Shown one piece after another: positions 4,575-6,319 of a stretch of DNA of 6,319 nucleotides; the first letter of the stretch is position 1, and each line of letters begins with the position of its first letter. Location: contig CAIPFW010000042.1 in the NCBI GenBank assembly GCA_903864455.1, positions 1 through 6,319 of the forward strand, given 5' to 3'. Both the position numbers and the translations under genes were made by a program. The stretch comes from an uncultured Anaplasmataceae bacterium. Its GTDB lineage: Bacteria > Pseudomonadota > Alphaproteobacteria > Rickettsiales > CAIPFW01. A model generated the notes under the pieces. It was not told the origin of the DNA. It made no database searches and worked only from the letters and a program-made list of their open reading frames with translations.

Positions 4575-6319
4575 ATGAAAATTTCTCTTACACAAATTCT
4601 TGAAAATATAGTCAGCAGTGCCGTTAATTATCCAGAAAATGACCAGCATTTGAATGAATTTTTTTTAGATCAGGTGTATTTTTTAGAATCTGGATTTGGT
4701 AAAAAAAATAATATAGAGCTTATTGTCGCTGATGTTTTCAACGGTAAAGAAAACTCAGATTTTATGGAATTAATTGATATTATTTATCGAGCAAAAAATC
4801 ATAAAATTGCTGAAAAGCCAATTCTACAAATCATGCAACTTTCCGATTTTTATTTTTATAAAGAAGAGAATGAAATTGATGTTGCTGAAATTTTTAGCAA
4901 TCTTGATTCTTTTTATAATGATGCAAAACCTACAGATTATTTAATAAAAAGCTGTTCTCATGTGGAAAGTGACCCACAAAAAAGATTAGAAAAATATGGA
5001 TATTTGAATTATTTTTCTCAATCACTTCATAATAATTATCTTAACTTGCTTTATAAACAAGAGGATTTGGATTTTTATATACTAAGATTTAACAAAGCTA
5101 TGTCTGATATTCATAGAAAAATCAAAGAAAAAAGTGAGAAATTTGCCGATCAAATCACAAATATCATAATGATTGGAATGAATATCAAGAATCTTTTTGA
5201 GCTCCTAGTGAATGAATTAATCACTCACAATAATTCCCAAGGAATAATTTACACAAAATTATTTTTCCCAATGTTGTTTTCGCAATTGCCACTTCATTAT
5301 ATTTCATCGCAAAATGATGTGATTTTGCATATTTTGAAAAATATAGAATTAGAAAAATTAACTGATGATGAGGTGAAAAAAATACGAGAATGGAATGAGT
5401 TGTTTTCAAAGTTAGAAAAAGAATTGAATTCTGCAACGGCGATTGGAGGTATTTCTGAAATTTTAAATAACGAAGGAATTGAAGTTGAAGATTTAAATTA
5501 CTTTTATAAAAAGTTTTTACAAATTATTCAACTCAAAATTGTTGAAATAAAAAATATCGTGAAGCACCCAAATTCTGACAGATTAAATTTATGTACAGTT
5601 TTTGACGGAGATTCGGAGAGAGAAGTTGTATGTGGAGCAGGAAATGTTCATAAAATCAAAGATAATAATCTCAAAACAATTCTCGCTCAAACCGGTCAAA
5701 TCATTCCAAATGGTATGATTCTTGAGCCAAAAGACATTCGTGGAGTGGTGAGTGACGGTATGCTTTGCTCATTGGAAGAACTTACTGCAGATTTCATGAG
5801 CGAATTGCCAGATGGAATCGCAGAGCTTGATAACGAGTCAATCACTGGCATAAGTCCATTTGTCTACATCATGAATTATTTCAATTTTTCTGATATTGCT
5901 GACGTTTCGATAACGCCTAATCTTGGCTATACTCTAGGAATTCTCAATATCGAAGAATTACTGAAGTCATATTTATTGACTGATTATTATAATTTATCAG
6001 CTCAATTCACAACATATTTGAACAACAAAGAGAACAAAAAAATCTTTCAAAAAGAAGAAAATTCAACAATACTTTGCGATGACGAAAAAATAAACTCAAC
6101 AATCATTGAGAATATTTTTTATTCTACTTGCAAGAGTGAGGATTACAAACCGCTGAATTTATCAGTAAGGAATCTTTTAATTTCTCATGGCTTTGAAATT
6201 TATAACGATATTCGGGATAATTTCAACTATTCATATATTATGACGGGTTTTTCATTTCATATTATTGATTTTGATAAAATTTCTGGCAAGCAATTAAAAA
6301 TCATTTTTAATGAAAAGAA
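4575..6319 (+). CDS. pheT: Phenylalanine--tRNA ligase beta subunit, N-terminal part, with large insertion
   Basis: The frame stays open for 581 codons and runs off the right edge, so the C-terminal part is missing. PheT binds tRNA-Phe and hydrolyses mischarged Tyr-tRNA-Phe. The start MKISLTQIL resembles the usual PheT beginning. Residues of about 14-288 match nothing I know: polar, Lys/Asn/Phe/Ile-rich and probably helical. Family similarity resumes at GISEILNNEGIEVEDL (292-307), normally found near residues 15-35, then the tRNA-binding OB domain: HPNSDRL (331-337), VVCGAGNV (351-358), IRGVVSDGMLCS (388-399). The conserved TPNR..D.LS motif is reduced to TPNLGYTLG (447-455). The start of the B3/B4 editing domain is barely recognisable (IRDNFNY, 546-552; FSFHIIDFD, 559-567, where GQPMHAFD is expected). 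There are no internal stops or frameshifts, and base composition in the inserted part resembles the rest. A weak GGT precedes the ATG. Identity as pheT is firm from the OB domain and the pheS neighbour; the nature of residues 14-288 is open. Confidence 0.9.
   Translation, partial: MKISLTQILENIVSSAVNYPENDQHLNEFFLDQVYFLESGFGKKNNIELIVADVFNGKENSDFMELIDIIYRAKNHKIAEKPILQIMQLSDFYFYKEENEIDVAEIFSNLDSFYNDAKPTDYLIKSCSHVESDPQKRLEKYGYLNYFSQSLHNNYLNLLYKQEDLDFYILRFNKAMSDIHRKIKEKSEKFADQITNIIMIGMNIKNLFELLVNELITHNNSQGIIYTKLFFPMLFSQLPLHYISSQNDVILHILKNIELEKLTDDEVKKIREWNELFSKLEKELNSATAIGGISEILNNEGIEVEDLNYFYKKFLQIIQLKIVEIKNIVKHPNSDRLNLCTVFDGDSEREVVCGAGNVHKIKDNNLKTILAQTGQIIPNGMILEPKDIRGVVSDGMLCSLEELTADFMSELPDGIAELDNESITGISPFVYIMNYFNFSDIADVSITPNLGYTLGILNIEELLKSYLLTDYYNLSAQFTTYLNNKENKKIFQKEENSTILCDDEKINSTIIENIFYSTCKSEDYKPLNLSVRNLLISHGFEIYNDIRDNFNYSYIMTGFSFHIIDFDKISGKQLKIIFNEK

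Noticed and set aside
5221..5436. Minus-strand open frame of 71 codons
   Set aside because: It lies opposite the continuous pheT frame. I considered it because the PheT stretch here is unrecognised, but it has no ribosome site or family features, and the plus frame runs without a stop on both sides.

Overview
The window comes from a strongly A+T-rich bacterial chromosome. Two well-recognised protein families point to an alphaproteobacterium with a reduced genome, most likely an intracellular, Rickettsiales- or Holosporales-like endosymbiont. One is an M16 zinc peptidase resembling the rickettsial/mitochondrial processing peptidase. The other is a proteobacterial-type pheS followed by pheT. 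TGA serves as a stop (it ends the leftmost gene) and TGG encodes Trp, so the genetic code looks standard. The assignment to a lineage is inference from family resemblance and composition; no rRNA gene is present to confirm it.

Layout, left to right. Positions 1-388 hold no convincing gene, only an imperfect stem-loop near the left edge and a small A+T hairpin just past the first gene. A minus-strand gene (389-1087) encodes an unrecognised coiled-coil protein with one membrane segment near its C-terminus. A 485-base gap (1088-1572) contains a 171-base fold-back element bounded by a perfect 14-bp inverted repeat, and a promoter with a perfect TTGACA -35 box. That promoter serves a small, very acidic, arginine-free protein (1573-1884, plus). 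This gene converges on the minus-strand M16 peptidase (2020-3288), with hairpins in the gap between them.

The M16 gene is divergent from pheS (3438-4556, plus). pheS is followed after 18 bases by pheT (4575 to the right edge, incomplete). PheS and PheT would form the alpha2-beta2 phenylalanyl-tRNA synthetase and are probably co-transcribed from a TATAAT promoter close to pheS.

The most unusual feature is the PheT protein. It starts like a normal PheT (MKISLTQIL), but the next recognisable PheT segment (GIEVE, then the tRNA-binding OB fold with HPNSDRL) lies about 270 residues later than in ordinary PheT proteins. The whole stretch is one uninterrupted reading frame, so a large helix-rich segment of unknown origin appears to be inserted into, or fused before, the B1 domain. 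Downstream parts (the TPNR motif and the start of the B3/B4 editing domain) are also eroded.
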